Origin: Lachnospiraceae bacterium
GTDB taxonomy: Bacteria > Bacillota > Clostridia > Lachnospirales > Lachnospiraceae
Length of the DNA: 64,000 nucleotides
Direction of reading: 5' to 3'
NCBI GenBank assembly: GCA_021770755.1
Contig: JAETQI010000007.1
Location: 1 to 64,000 of the forward strand
The notes under the pieces are model-generated. The model searched no databases, was not told the DNA's origin, and saw nothing but the letters and a program-made list of their open reading frames with translations. Both the position numbers and the translations under genes were made by a program. This document shows positions 44,912 through 54,602 of this stretch, piece after piece (position 1 is the first letter of the stretch; each line of letters begins with the position of its first letter).

Positions 44912-46408
44912 TTATCTATACACGGCTGCATTCCACCGCAGCTCATTTTTGAGTGTCCTGATATCTGTATCCTTGTCGATCACGACAGCCTCGATGCCCA
45001 TCGCATCCGCCCAGTCCGTCATCTGCCCGACAGTCAGATCGTACGAAAATGCCGTGTGATGTGCGCCGCCTGCAAGGATCCATGCCTCCGCACCGACTGC
45101 AAGATCAGGCTGCGGTGTCCAGAATGCCGTCGCGACCGGAAGCTTCGGCATCGGCTTCTCCACCTTCTTGCAGTCGACCGCATTGATGATCAGACGGAAA
45201 CGGCTGCCCAGATCGATCAGTGATGTCGCCACAGCAGGACCGGTCTTTGATGTGAACACAAGCCTTGCCGGATCCTCCCTGTTGCCCATGGACAGCGGAC
45301 ATACCTTGATCGAGATATCGCCGTCCGCGATGCTCGGGCATACCTCCAGCATATGCGCCTGCAGGATCCCTTCCCTGCCAGGAACGAAATTGTATGTATA
45401 ATCCTCCATAAACGACGTGCCCTTCGCATCCTTGACATTGGAAGCCATGATCTTCATCAGACGGACCATCGCCGCCGTCTTCCAGTCGCCCTCGCCGCCA
45501 AATCCATAGCCCTTTTCCATCAGGCGCTGGATCGCAAGTCCCGGGAGCTGCCTGAGTCCGCCAAGCATGCCAAAATGCGTGACGACCGCGTGATAATCCC
45601 TCTCCTCGAGGAACTTCTCCATGCCGATCTCGATGCCTGCCTGCACTTCGACATGTCTTCTGAACTCCGCCTCGTCCCTGCCTTCTGTCAGGATCTTGTA
45701 CCTGCTGTAATACTCGTCTGTCAGATTCCTGATATCTGCGGCAGAGACTGCATCGACATACTCTGCCAGGTCATTTACATTGTAGTGGTCGATCTCCCAG
45801 CCGAACCTGATCTGTGCCTCGACCTTGTCCCCCTCGGTGACAGCCACATTGTTCATGTTGTCGCCAAAGCGGCACACCCTGATGTGGGAGGACTCCATCA
45901 GCCCAACCGCAGTCACCATCCACTGCGCGATCTTTCTGACTACGTCCGGATTCTGCCAGTGTCCGACCACGATCTTGCGCTCGATGCCCATGCGGCTCAC
46001 GATATGGCCGTACTCCCGGTCTCCGTGCGCGGACTGGTTCTCGTTCATGAAGTCCATGTCGATCGTGTCGTACGGGATCTCCTCGTTGAACTGTGTGTGG
46101 AAGTGCATCAGCGGCTTCCTGTACTCCTGCAGCCCCAGGATCCAGGACTTCGCCGGCGAGAACGTATGCATCCATGTGATGACGCCAGCGCACTCCTCGT
46201 CAGCGTTCGCCTCATTAAAAGTCTTTCTGATCACCGCGTTTGTGATCAGCGTCGGCTTCCATACGACCTCATACGGCAGCAGACCGGACTTGTTGAGCCC
46301 CTCCACGATGATCCTGGAGTGCTCCGCCACATTCTTTAAGCACGCATCGCCGTACAGATCCTGTGAACCTGTCGCAAACCAAAACTTGTAGTTTTTTCCT
46401 GTTTTCAT
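44912..46408 (-). CDS. araA: L-arabinose isomerase
   Basis: 498 residues, the usual AraA length. Start MKTGKNYKFWFATGSQDLYG-like N-terminus (KFWFATGSQDLYG), HTFSPAKSW, LHFHTQFNEEIP-like region (MHFHTQFNEEIP), GFGGEGDWKTAA and the metal ligands Glu in EGDWK and EDYTYN with His in HMLEVCPS are as in known enzymes. It interconverts L-arabinose and L-ribulose. GGAGG is 6 nt before the ATG. No araB or araD is adjacent. The upstream region has a possible AraR-like half site and an AT-rich palindrome. Confidence 0.95.
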   Translation of the reverse strand: MKTGKNYKFWFATGSQDLYGDACLKNVAEHSRIIVEGLNKSGLLPYEVVWKPTLITNAVIRKTFNEANADEECAGVITWMHTFSPAKSWILGLQEYRKPLMHFHTQFNEEIPYDTIDMDFMNENQSAHGDREYGHIVSRMGIERKIVVGHWQNPDVVRKIAQWMVTAVGLMESSHIRVCRFGDNMNNVAVTEGDKVEAQIRFGWEIDHYNVNDLAEYVDAVSAADIRNLTDEYYSRYKILTEGRDEAEFRRHVEVQAGIEIGMEKFLEERDYHAVVTHFGMLGGLRQLPGLAIQRLMEKGYGFGGEGDWKTAAMVRLMKIMASNVKDAKGTSFMEDYTYNFVPGREGILQAHMLEVCPSIADGDISIKVCPLSMGNREDPARLVFTSKTGPAVATSLIDLGSRFRLIINAVDCKKVEKPMPKLPVATAFWTPQPDLAVGAEAWILAGGAHHTAFSYDLTVGQMTDWADAMGIEAVVIDKDTDIRTLKNELRWNAAVYR

Positions 46409-46436
46409 GATATACCTCCAATAATATTGATACTTT

Positions 46437-46498
46437 ATTTGTACCACAAAAACAGGAAAGAAACAATATTTATTTTATTAAAATATAAAATATTTTAT
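46437..46498 (-). promoter_or_regulatory. araA promoter/operator region
   Basis: ATTTGTACCACAAA (46437-46450, + strand) resembles the AraR operator ATTTGTACGTACAAAT with one base missing. On the minus strand it supplies a possible -10 TACAAA with TTGTTT 17 nt upstream. A perfect 14-nt palindrome, ATAAAATATTTTAT, lies at 46485-46498, and TATTTTATTA is repeated at 46471 and 46491. Confidence 0.4.
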
Positions 46499-46524
46499 TA
46501 TGCATTAAACACAAAAGATCAGAC

Positions 46525-47604
46525 TCATTCCCCGTCTGCCATGAGCTGCCGGATATCGCAGAGGACATGCATCACATCTCTGCCCGCCTCCGCGCGGTAT
46601 CGGGAGAGGATCCGCTTCACTACCGAATGTGTATTCTCCCTGTTCACATCCATCAGCAGCGCCAGCACCTGCGTCGGGCTGTACTTTGTCGTCACATCGC
46701 CTTTTCTCAGGGAGGAGGCGACTGCGTGCTGCAGATGTTCCAGTTGCCCCTGGATCAGCAGATCGTCAGCGCCTATGTACTCTTCCAGTGTGAAGAGCAC
46801 ACACTGCACCTCCCTGTGTTCACGGGCAAGATTTCTCTCCATGAAACGATAGATCTTCTCGAAATTCGTATAGTCTACCTCAAATGATCCTTCCATTTTC
46901 TTCTCCCTCAGCCGGCTTGTGATCTCCTCCAGCGTACGCCGCGGCCTGTCCTCTGCCACATCACTGCACCCTGACTCGTCCAGATCAGCATAAAAGCGGT
47001 ATCCGTTCTTCCCCGCTTTCTTCACACTGTACAATGCCTTGTCCGCATTGGCGTACAGCGCTTCATACGTCACGCCGTCAAGCGGCGCGCAGGCAATCCC
47101 CATGGATATCGTCACCCGCATCAGTTTCCCCGGTGTGGCGAGCCTGCGCTCGATCTGCCGGACGATCCGCTGCGCCTTTGCCCTCACCTCGTATTTGTCA
47201 CAATGTTCCGGTGAAAATACGACAAACTCGTCCCCGCCAAGCCTCGCCACGATGTCGTTCGCATCCACAGCTCCTTTGAGTGCCCTGGCAAATTTTGTGA
47301 GCACATGATCCCCTTCCATATGGCCGTATGTGTCGTTGACACACTTAAAGTTGTCCATATCCATAATGAAAAAGATCCCTTCCTGATCCGCGCGCAGCGC
47401 GGCATCGACCAGTTCCGGAATCCCCTGGCGGTTCCGAAGCCCTGTGAGCGGGTCGCGCTTTGCCATGGCGATCATCTCCTGCTGCCGCTCCACAGTCCTT
47501 GCCATCTCCTGTAGCTGATGCTCCAGATCCCGCTTCATCTTCTCAAGTTCTATCAATCTCTTGTTCTCACTGCCTGTCGTCCCTGCCCGAAAAACTGAAC
47601 GCAT
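46525..47604 (-). CDS. Diguanylate cyclase (GGDEF) with C-terminal extension
   Basis: 359 residues from the preferred start. A coiled coil (SENKRLIELEKMKRDLEHQ) leads into a GGDEF domain with DPLTGLRNR, MDMDNFKCVNDTYGH and intact ARLGGDEF; no RxxD inhibitory site is obvious. The last ~130 residues (from about SFEVDYTNFEKIY) form a second alpha/beta domain of unknown role. ATG 47604 has AGAGGG 7 nt upstream. A longer version from 47748 would add a single transmembrane helix, but those codons overlap a TATAAT element at 47660-47665 and lack a binding site. Divergent from the AraC gene. Confidence 0.85.
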   Translation of the reverse strand: MRSVFRAGTTGSENKRLIELEKMKRDLEHQLQEMARTVERQQEMIAMAKRDPLTGLRNRQGIPELVDAALRADQEGIFFIMDMDNFKCVNDTYGHMEGDHVLTKFARALKGAVDANDIVARLGGDEFVVFSPEHCDKYEVRAKAQRIVRQIERRLATPGKLMRVTISMGIACAPLDGVTYEALYANADKALYSVKKAGKNGYRFYADLDESGCSDVAEDRPRRTLEEITSRLREKKMEGSFEVDYTNFEKIYRFMERNLAREHREVQCVLFTLEEYIGADDLLIQGQLEHLQHAVASSLRKGDVTTKYSPTQVLALLMDVNRENTHSVVKRILSRYRAEAGRDVMHVLCDIRQLMADGE

Positions 47605-47810
47605 ATCTAATCCCTCTAAAGCTTCTGTAAGTCCTGTGAACAGTAACACGAATAGCCACATTATACTGCAAATGATGTCCAAATACCATGAAAAAAACAT
47701 AAAAATGTGATATACTCTTTTTGGCATATCAGTATAAATTCGCCACATAATGCAGATTCATCCAATTGAATGAGAAAATTAAATGAAAATAACGAAAAGA
47801 GATGATTTAT

Positions 47811-48740
47811 ATGAAACCCGATTTTTATGAAAAACGCACGCAAAAGCTTCTTCTCAGCGGATACCCGGTACAGCTCACCACCGTCGACTGTACTACGCCC
47901 GATGCGCCCGTCATATACTGGCACTGGCACGACGAGCTTGAATTTCTGTATATTCAGCAGGGGCAGGCGTACATCACCTGCGACGAAGACAACATCACAG
48001 TCTCCACGGGCGACGTGTTCTTTATCAACCAGGCGGTCAGGCACTTTATCACGCCGGCGGGCGCTGACGGCGTGATCTTTAGCTCCGTTGTCGTCCACCC
48101 TTCCTTCCTGCTGGGAATCGGGCAGCTTGAGCTGGAAAGCAAATATATCAATCCGATCACCGCCGACCGCTCGACCAGCCACCTGCACATCACAGCCGGC
48201 GACAGTCTGCACCGGCTGTTTCTGCCGCACCTGCAGCAGCTCATCGCGCTCAACGAAAACTGCCCTCCCGGTTACGAGCTGTTGTCAAAGGCATGTATCC
48301 TGCAGATGTGGTATCTTTTGTACAGCCATCTCCCCGCCCCGGCGGACGCCGTTTCCAGTCTCTCCGCGCGCACTGTCAACCAGGATGCCCAGCGGACGAA
48401 GCAGGCGGTACGCTACATTCAGGAACACTTTATGGAACCAGTCACCTTAGATGACATCGCCGGTTCCATCCTTGTGAGCAAGAGCGAGTGCTGCCGCTGC
48501 TTTAAACGCACCATTGGCCTGTCCCCGGTCGAGTACCTCATGAAATACCGCATCATCGAGTCGACGAAGTTCATGCACCGCAAGACGCACGATTCCATTG
48601 CGGAGATCGCAGGCTCTGTCGGTTTCAATAACATAAGCTATTTTAATAAAGTATTCAAAAAATTCATGAACTGTACGCCGACACAGTACCGTCAGTCCCT
48701 CCGCAAAGAGATCGCTCCGCCTTTTTCTTCTCCCGTTTGA
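47811..48740 (+). CDS. AraC family regulator with cupin sensor
   Basis: 309 residues. N-terminal cupin (VIYWHWHDELEFLYIQQGQAYI, here VIYWHWHDELEFLYI) and two C-terminal HTHs: LDDIAGSILVSKSECCRCFK and IAEIAGSVGFNNISYFNKVF, then NCTPTQYRQ. This is the layout of sugar-responsive AraC proteins. It probably controls genes of the surrounding carbohydrate locus. It lies divergent from the diguanylate cyclase, and its 3' end overlaps the convergent LacI-GGDEF gene by 77 nt. AAAAGAGA precedes the ATG. Confidence 0.88.
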   Translation: MKPDFYEKRTQKLLLSGYPVQLTTVDCTTPDAPVIYWHWHDELEFLYIQQGQAYITCDEDNITVSTGDVFFINQAVRHFITPAGADGVIFSSVVVHPSFLLGIGQLELESKYINPITADRSTSHLHITAGDSLHRLFLPHLQQLIALNENCPPGYELLSKACILQMWYLLYSHLPAPADAVSSLSARTVNQDAQRTKQAVRYIQEHFMEPVTLDDIAGSILVSKSECCRCFKRTIGLSPVEYLMKYRIIESTKFMHRKTHDSIAEIAGSVGFNNISYFNKVFKKFMNCTPTQYRQSLRKEIAPPFSSPV

Positions 48741-50613
48741 TCTGATACATCATCGCATCCGACTGGTTGATATAATGATCAATGTTCTGCGCCTCTTCTG
48801 CGGGAGACGTGATGACCGTGCCGACACTCATGCTCAGCCCAACCGGAAGTTCATGGCGCGCATTGTACGCGCCGACCCTGTCCTCGATCTCCCTTTTTAG
48901 GCGGCAGCCATCCCAGTCTTCCCTGTAAGTGCCCAACAGCAAAAACTCATCTCCGCCGTATCGTATACACAGATAAGCGCTGTCCGGACAGCACTGCCGC
49001 AGTACCCCTGCCGCCGCCTTGATCGCCATATCCCCGGTCTCATGCCCGTACAGGTCATTGATCAATTTTAGCCCGTCCAGATCCGCAAACAGAAATATCG
49101 TCTGCTTCCCCTCGCTCCTGTTCCTCTCCAGCATCGGCTCCCGGAGGGTTTTTATGGCAAAACGGTTGTAGAGATCCGTGAGCGGATCGTGCATGTACAT
49201 GTGTTCCAGCTTCCTGTTCAGCCTCCTGATGCACGAATTCTGTTTGATATGTTCGATCGCCGCATTGAGCTCACTGATCCAGTAGAAGAGATTTCCGTTA
49301 AAGATATAATCCATGCAGTCCTGCAATATACAGTATCCAAAGCTCCTGCCGTGGAGATGCATGGGCAGGAACACAAACATATGTGAATCCTCCCCATCCT
49401 TTAGATAATCCTCCGGCACCAGCTCCGATGTCTGTACCATCACCGGCTCTTTGCCCGGCTGCATATTTTCCCTGAACATCAGCCGCATCCGCGGCGGGTA
49501 GCCTTTCATACCGCTCTCCGCCGCCGGTTCGTCCAGATAGTGATCTGAATCATACTCATTCTGGTCGATCATGAGGCACAGGCGTGAAAACGAAAACCGG
49601 ATCCGCTCTCCCTCGAGCGCGGCGCAGAATTCCCTCTCATCCCTGCAGGAGAGGAGATGCTTCTGCATGACATTGATGCGCCACCGGATCCCTATGTTGT
49701 CATACTCCATATCGGACTTGTGTTTCTGAACCTTTTTAAACAGTTCGATCCCCTTGTCGCAGCCGCAGCTCAGATTCGGATGAAACGCGGACTTTGCATA
49801 GACCGCATGGGGATACTCCGTGCCCTCCATCATGCCAAGCAGTTGCCCGACCGCCTGTCTCCCCAGGTTTTCCTTGCTCCTTCCCACGCTGGAAATGGAC
49901 GGTATGTTGCAGTATGCCTGCGACAGATCGTCAAATCCCGTAACGAGAAGATCATCGGGAACCTGATATCCATACTGCTCCGCCATCCTGATATATCCGA
50001 TCGCCATATCGTCGTTTGCGCAGACTACCGCATCCGGTATGGCGATCCCCATCTCATGGAAATCGCGAAACGCCTGCTCCCCGCTCTCGCGGGAAAAACA
50101 GTAATCGCGCATCCGCCTTGCTTCAACGGGAATCCCATGACCGGTGAGCACATCAATGAAAGCCTTCTTGCGCTCTTTATTCTCGATATGATCGCAAAAT
50201 CCACCTACAAAATTGAATGTGCGGCAGTCGTGCACCGTGATCAGATGTTCTACCAGCTCCGACATCGCGGCATAGTTGTTTGTCCCGATGAAATGAAAAC
50301 CCGGCACATCCTGTTCCAGACTGATGCAGGGAATGTTGCTTTTCCTGATCCGCTCCATCAGGGATTCGATCCTGTTGTATGAAGCGATATTGTTGGACAA
50401 TATGAGCATCCCGTCAAATTCCGCCTGGAGAGCGAGGTTGAAAATGCGGTACTCGCAGTCATTAAACGCTTTCTCCTCCTCAAATCCCCCATAAGTATTA
50501 AAAATATACAGATCATTGCCGGTCTCCCTGACTTTCTGCTGCATCCCCCGCAGTATCCCGCCTATGTGCTCGCCGTTCCACGCAGTAGAAAAAACTGCTA
50601 TCTTTTTTCCCAT
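48664..50613 (-). CDS. LacI-like sugar-binding domain fused to GGDEF
   Basis: 649 residues, cytoplasmic. The N-terminal ~290 residues are a LacI/PBP1-like ligand-binding fold (KKIAVFSTAWNGEHIGGIL, PDAVVCANDDMAIGYIRMA, LLVTGFDDL) without the LacI DNA-binding helix-turn-helix. A Cys-bearing linker (LSCGCDKG) and a middle ~180 residues of unknown, perhaps GAF-like, fold follow. The C-terminal GGDEF domain has DPLTDLYNRFA, FADLDGLKLINDLYGHE and RYGGDEF, all competent. It should turn a cytosolic sugar signal into c-di-GMP. GGAGG precedes the ATG. It is the last gene of the GH43-MCP run on this strand. Confidence 0.87.
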   Translation of the reverse strand: MGKKIAVFSTAWNGEHIGGILRGMQQKVRETGNDLYIFNTYGGFEEEKAFNDCEYRIFNLALQAEFDGMLILSNNIASYNRIESLMERIRKSNIPCISLEQDVPGFHFIGTNNYAAMSELVEHLITVHDCRTFNFVGGFCDHIENKERKKAFIDVLTGHGIPVEARRMRDYCFSRESGEQAFRDFHEMGIAIPDAVVCANDDMAIGYIRMAEQYGYQVPDDLLVTGFDDLSQAYCNIPSISSVGRSKENLGRQAVGQLLGMMEGTEYPHAVYAKSAFHPNLSCGCDKGIELFKKVQKHKSDMEYDNIGIRWRINVMQKHLLSCRDEREFCAALEGERIRFSFSRLCLMIDQNEYDSDHYLDEPAAESGMKGYPPRMRLMFRENMQPGKEPVMVQTSELVPEDYLKDGEDSHMFVFLPMHLHGRSFGYCILQDCMDYIFNGNLFYWISELNAAIEHIKQNSCIRRLNRKLEHMYMHDPLTDLYNRFAIKTLREPMLERNRSEGKQTIFLFADLDGLKLINDLYGHETGDMAIKAAAGVLRQCCPDSAYLCIRYGGDEFLLLGTYREDWDGCRLKREIEDRVGAYNARHELPVGLSMSVGTVITSPAEEAQNIDHYINQSDAMMYQIKREKKKAERSLCGGTDGTVSAYSS

Positions 50614-50660
50614 CGATCCTCCATCCCCTCAATATACTGATACTGCCAAAACAGCGCTTA

Positions 50661-53111
50661 TCATTCCTCTGTCGCAAAGTAATTCAGATTTTCCTCGACG
50701 GCCGCCGATAGCTGCTTTAGCTCCACTGCCGTTCTGGCAAGCGATGCCGTGGCATCATTCAATTCATTCATCGAAGCGTTGGTCTGCTCTGTCGTCGCAG
50801 CATTCTCCTGCGCTATGGCAGACAGGTTCGTCATAAGACCGACCACATGCTCGCCCGACCTGCTGCAGACACCCGCCTGCTCCTGCACGGCGCCCATGCC
50901 AACGACAGCATTGGATATCCCCTCATCGACTACCCCGAATTTCACCTTCGTCTCATCGAGTGCTGTCTTCTGATTCATGATCATGTCCGTAACATCATTG
51001 ATGGACTGCACCGTCTGCCGGGACTCCTCCGACAACTCCAGGATAATGTCGTCGATGACCTTTGCCGACGAATTGGTCTGCTCCGCAAGCTTCTGGATCT
51101 CGCTTGCCACCACTGCAAAGCCTCGCCCTGCTTCCCCTGCCCTTGCTGCCTCTATGCTGGCATTCAGCGATAACAGGTTCGTCTGGCTCGCGATCTCCGC
51201 GATCAGATTGACCACTTCCTGGATCTTGACGACCGACTCGTTTGTCTTGTGGATCTGGTCGGATATCTTTATGAATGCTTCCGTTGTCTGGTCGCTCGTG
51301 CTGCTCAGCTCATTGACGATCTTTGCCGCCTCCGCTCCCCTTTGATTCATCTCCTTTGCCGTGTCTGACAGACAGTTGACACTCTCCGTGATCTGGGACA
51401 TATTCTCCTGCATGATCGCTGCCTGATGGGAAGATTCTGAGATGTCGCCTGCCTGTGTTGCCGCGCCCCTTGCGATCTCCTCCAACGCCGTGCTCACCAC
51501 CTCAGAAGCGCCCTTTGTCCTGTTTGCCTTACTTTCAAGCTCGCTGCCTGCCTCCGCGAGATTTGTCGAGATCCCTTTCAGTTGCCTGATGCTGCCCTCG
51601 AGCTTGTCCAGAAATCCGTTCAGATTGCCGCCAAACTGTGAGAACTCGTCGTTTTTATCCGCCCGGATCCTCACAGAGATGCTTCCCTGCGCGATCTTAT
51701 CCAGCGATTTCTTAAAGCTCGTCACGCTTCTGTCTATGCCAGTCCCGATCAGGACCGTCATGCCGACAAGGATCATCGATGCCGCGATCAGCACGATCAC
51801 GCTCAGCCTTTCCACCGTCGATTTCACCTGTGCCATATCCTTGGATGCCATATCCTTGATCACCTCGCACAGATTTGTGAGATCTGTATTCAGCGCTGTA
51901 TTCTCCGCTTTCAATGCAAGGATCTTGTCATCGAGCGCCTTCATCTGCGAGAGGATCTCTTTCTTTGCGCCAAGCTTTGCCGCCGAATCGTCGGCAAGTC
52001 CGCTGTCCGTCGTGTACAACGGTATATTGGTCTCCATCTCCGCGACCAGTTGCTCGATCTCTGTGTAGCTCTCTGACACGTCTTTTCCCTCGACCACCAG
52101 TTTGCTGTATGCTTCCACCTTCTTGTCAAGCTGTTCCAGGCTTCCGCTAAAACCGTAGGCACCCGAGTAGGCACCGCCGTATTTGTAATCAAAGGTCATG
52201 TCTGTCGGCTCCAGATACAGCGTGTACTCGATGTCGGAATAATTCTGCGGATCGTACTCGCTGACCGGGATCTGTACTGCAAATTCCTCCCAGCTATCAC
52301 CGGAAGCGTTAAAATTACAGCCTACGCGGATCGCCGGTCTGCCGTCGAACGTGAGGACTTCGCTGTCCACATAGGCAACATTGGAACCTGTCACCGAATC
52401 GACTGCGTCCAGGTCGATCTCTGCCTGGTCTGCGCCTTTGGCAAATCTGATATCTGTGATATAACAATTGTTATGATATGTGAGTGTCCCTCCGATGCGG
52501 AATATCAGCGAATTTCTCCTCACACCGTGCGGCACAGGCCCGGCATAGTCCAGCTTCACATACTCTTTGCCATCGATCTCCACGCGCTCGCCGCTCGCCC
52601 ACATATTGGCATCGCTCCACTTGATCTCCAACCACTCCGGCTTATCGATCAGCACGGAAAAACTCTCCGACAGCGCACTGTTGGCTTCTATGTACTGTCC
52701 GTACAGTCCGCTTGCGCCGTCAAATCCTCTCGTGTTGCTCATCTTGCTGATCTCACTGTAGTTTGCCTGGATCTTCGTCAGCTCGTCGAGCATTTTGCCG
52801 ATATTTTCCCGGTATGCCGCGCCTGTCATGCCCTGCAGCGTTTCCGCGTTGGACAGCATTGTGGACAGGTTGTCCAGAATATTGTCCAGATATTTCTGAT
52901 CGATATAGTACTGGTACTGCGCCTCCAGTGCAAGGTTCTTTGCCTGCAGCACGTCGATCTCGTTGACGATCGATCCGATCTCGCTGTTGCTGCTGTTCCT
53001 GTTGAGCGAGTTGATCCCCAGCACGCCGATGCAGACCGCCACCAGGATCGAGAAGATCCCCATCAGCAGGATCTTGCTCTTGATCGTCTGAAACACTCCT
53101 GTACTTCTCAT
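50661..53111 (-). CDS. Chemotaxis receptor with a beta-rich insertion in its sensor
   Basis: 816 residues. TM1 at about 13-33, a long extracellular region to about 440, TM2 (LSVIVLIAASMILVGMTVLIG), HAMP, and a signalling domain with tip SLNASIEAARAG. The extracellular part is a helical bundle (about 40-150 and 325-430) interrupted near 155-320 by a beta-strand-rich segment (EYVKLDYAGPVPHG, NNCYITDIRFAKG, RVGCNFNASGDSW) that looks like a jelly-roll carbohydrate-binding fold. It lies 27 nt downstream of the GH43 gene and 47 nt upstream of LacI-GGDEF, so it is probably co-regulated. The insertion's ligand is inference. Confidence 0.88.
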   Translation of the reverse strand: MRSTGVFQTIKSKILLMGIFSILVAVCIGVLGINSLNRNSSNSEIGSIVNEIDVLQAKNLALEAQYQYYIDQKYLDNILDNLSTMLSNAETLQGMTGAAYRENIGKMLDELTKIQANYSEISKMSNTRGFDGASGLYGQYIEANSALSESFSVLIDKPEWLEIKWSDANMWASGERVEIDGKEYVKLDYAGPVPHGVRRNSLIFRIGGTLTYHNNCYITDIRFAKGADQAEIDLDAVDSVTGSNVAYVDSEVLTFDGRPAIRVGCNFNASGDSWEEFAVQIPVSEYDPQNYSDIEYTLYLEPTDMTFDYKYGGAYSGAYGFSGSLEQLDKKVEAYSKLVVEGKDVSESYTEIEQLVAEMETNIPLYTTDSGLADDSAAKLGAKKEILSQMKALDDKILALKAENTALNTDLTNLCEVIKDMASKDMAQVKSTVERLSVIVLIAASMILVGMTVLIGTGIDRSVTSFKKSLDKIAQGSISVRIRADKNDEFSQFGGNLNGFLDKLEGSIRQLKGISTNLAEAGSELESKANRTKGASEVVSTALEEIARGAATQAGDISESSHQAAIMQENMSQITESVNCLSDTAKEMNQRGAEAAKIVNELSSTSDQTTEAFIKISDQIHKTNESVVKIQEVVNLIAEIASQTNLLSLNASIEAARAGEAGRGFAVVASEIQKLAEQTNSSAKVIDDIILELSEESRQTVQSINDVTDMIMNQKTALDETKVKFGVVDEGISNAVVGMGAVQEQAGVCSRSGEHVVGLMTNLSAIAQENAATTEQTNASMNELNDATASLARTAVELKQLSAAVEENLNYFATEE

Positions 53112-53138
53112 TGCACTTTATCCTCCGTTCCCTGCTTT

Positions 53139-54569
53139 TTATATTATTTCTCCGTGCGCCTCCGTCCGCAGCGCAAAGGACAGCAGCGATGCGTTCCCGC
53201 CGCCGCGGTAGGTCAGATAGACCGCATGCACACCGTCATCGAGCGCAATCGGCGCGCTGTACTCCTCCCAGACATTGGTGTTGTGGATCGGAATGCTCGC
53301 AAGCACCTCCCCGTCCCACTTCGTCCGTACCTCAAAACATCCCTCCGCGTAGCCGCGCGTCCTGATCGAGACCGCGGTCACATGCTTACAGTCAAAATAC
53401 TTGAATCCTGCCGTCGCGGAATCCTTCATATTGCCGATATAGCCCGGGTTCTCATCTCCGTCGCGCCCATCCTGCATGATCTTGGGGAAACGGTCGTCCG
53501 CCACATAGACTGACGGCGTGTCAGTGAACAGATTGCACGCAAGATATGCGCCGTACTCGCCCTCGCCCACAAGCGGTCCGCCATTCAATCCGCAGGATGT
53601 CATCTCCGCCTGCACGATCGTTCCGTCAGAAAGCAGCCTGATCTTCTCCGCGCAGCCCTGACGGCTGTACCATGTGCCGTTCGTATGCCTGTGATAGAAA
53701 ATATACCATGACCCGCCGATCTCCACGATGCTGCCGTGATTGTTCGCCCCGTACGCCATCGGCTGATCCGCCGGTTTGTAGCTGTCTATATGCAGATCGC
53801 AGTTGCTGACGATGACGCCCCCGTAGACAAATCCCCCGTCAGGCTTGTCGCTGACCGCGTAGCACAGTTCATGCATCACAATGGACGAGTAGATAAAATA
53901 ATACTTCTCCCCCACCACGCGGATCGAGGCTGCCTCAAAATACTCGTGCCCCTCATATCCTGTACCCTCGCTGTACTCACAGCCCGGCACGATGATACGC
54001 GGCGGCTCCACGACCGTGAGCATATCCGAATCCAGCACAGTCACCATGGCGCCGCTTCTCGAGCGGTCTCCCCGCGCGCAGAACCCGGTATACAGATAAG
54101 TCCTGTCCCCTAACGTCAGCACCCCCGGATCGAACTGCGGCTCGTCTCCCGCCCGCTCGCCGAGGCGGGTGTTGTCACTGTAGTGCACATATCCATAAAA
54201 TTCAAACTTCCCCGCGGGCGTATCGCAGACTGCCACCGACACGACACACACCTTATCCAGCACATAATAGAGATAATATCTGCCGTCCGGTCCCACTGTG
54301 ATATCGGGCGCGTACAGACACATTTTCCCATCCCTGTTGAGCGGATCGGCGTCCTTTTTGTAGATGACGCCCTCGTACCGCCAGTTGCCCAGATCATCCA
54401 CCGGCGCCGACCAGCACACATAGTCCCCCATACAGAATACATACCCATTGTAATAATCATGCGAGCCGTAGATATACACCCTGTCCCCGAACACATACGG
54501 CTCACCGTCCGGTATGTACTCCCACGAGGGCAGGTATGGATTCAGCGCCTGCTTCCCTGTCTTACTCAT
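53139..54569 (-). CDS. GH43 beta-xylosidase/arabinofuranosidase-type enzyme with CBM6-like domain
   Basis: 476 residues. Five-bladed propeller GH43 features: general base Asp in YIPDGEPYVF, second Asp in CLYAPDITVGPDGRYYLYY (split as CLYAPDITVG and PDGRYYLYY) and acid Glu in YEGHEYFEAAS. A C-terminal ~140 residues (ATAGFKYFDCKHVTAVSIRTRG) are a CBM6-like beta-sandwich. No signal peptide, so it acts on imported oligosaccharides. Removal of arabinose or xylose would feed AraA. The ATG at 54569 is preferred to one 21 nt earlier that overlaps AAAGGA. It follows the GH5 gene by 33 nt. Confidence 0.87.
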   Translation of the reverse strand: MSKTGKQALNPYLPSWEYIPDGEPYVFGDRVYIYGSHDYYNGYVFCMGDYVCWSAPVDDLGNWRYEGVIYKKDADPLNRDGKMCLYAPDITVGPDGRYYLYYVLDKVCVVSVAVCDTPAGKFEFYGYVHYSDNTRLGERAGDEPQFDPGVLTLGDRTYLYTGFCARGDRSRSGAMVTVLDSDMLTVVEPPRIIVPGCEYSEGTGYEGHEYFEAASIRVVGEKYYFIYSSIVMHELCYAVSDKPDGGFVYGGVIVSNCDLHIDSYKPADQPMAYGANNHGSIVEIGGSWYIFYHRHTNGTWYSRQGCAEKIRLLSDGTIVQAEMTSCGLNGGPLVGEGEYGAYLACNLFTDTPSVYVADDRFPKIMQDGRDGDENPGYIGNMKDSATAGFKYFDCKHVTAVSIRTRGYAEGCFEVRTKWDGEVLASIPIHNTNVWEEYSAPIALDDGVHAVYLTYRGGGNASLLSFALRTEAHGEII

Positions 54570-54602
54570 AATCACACCATTCCTTTCCACACGTACATGC
54601 TG

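Noticed and set aside
44912-44960. Frameshifted continuation of the S8 prodomain into a protease
   Set aside because: The following sequence is the 3' end of araA on the other strand in all frames examined; no GHGT or GTSxA motif is found.
47605-47748. N-terminal transmembrane extension of the diguanylate cyclase
   Set aside because: The extra codons overlap a TATAAT element and lack a ribosome binding site; AGAGGG precedes the internal ATG at 47604. Not fully excluded.
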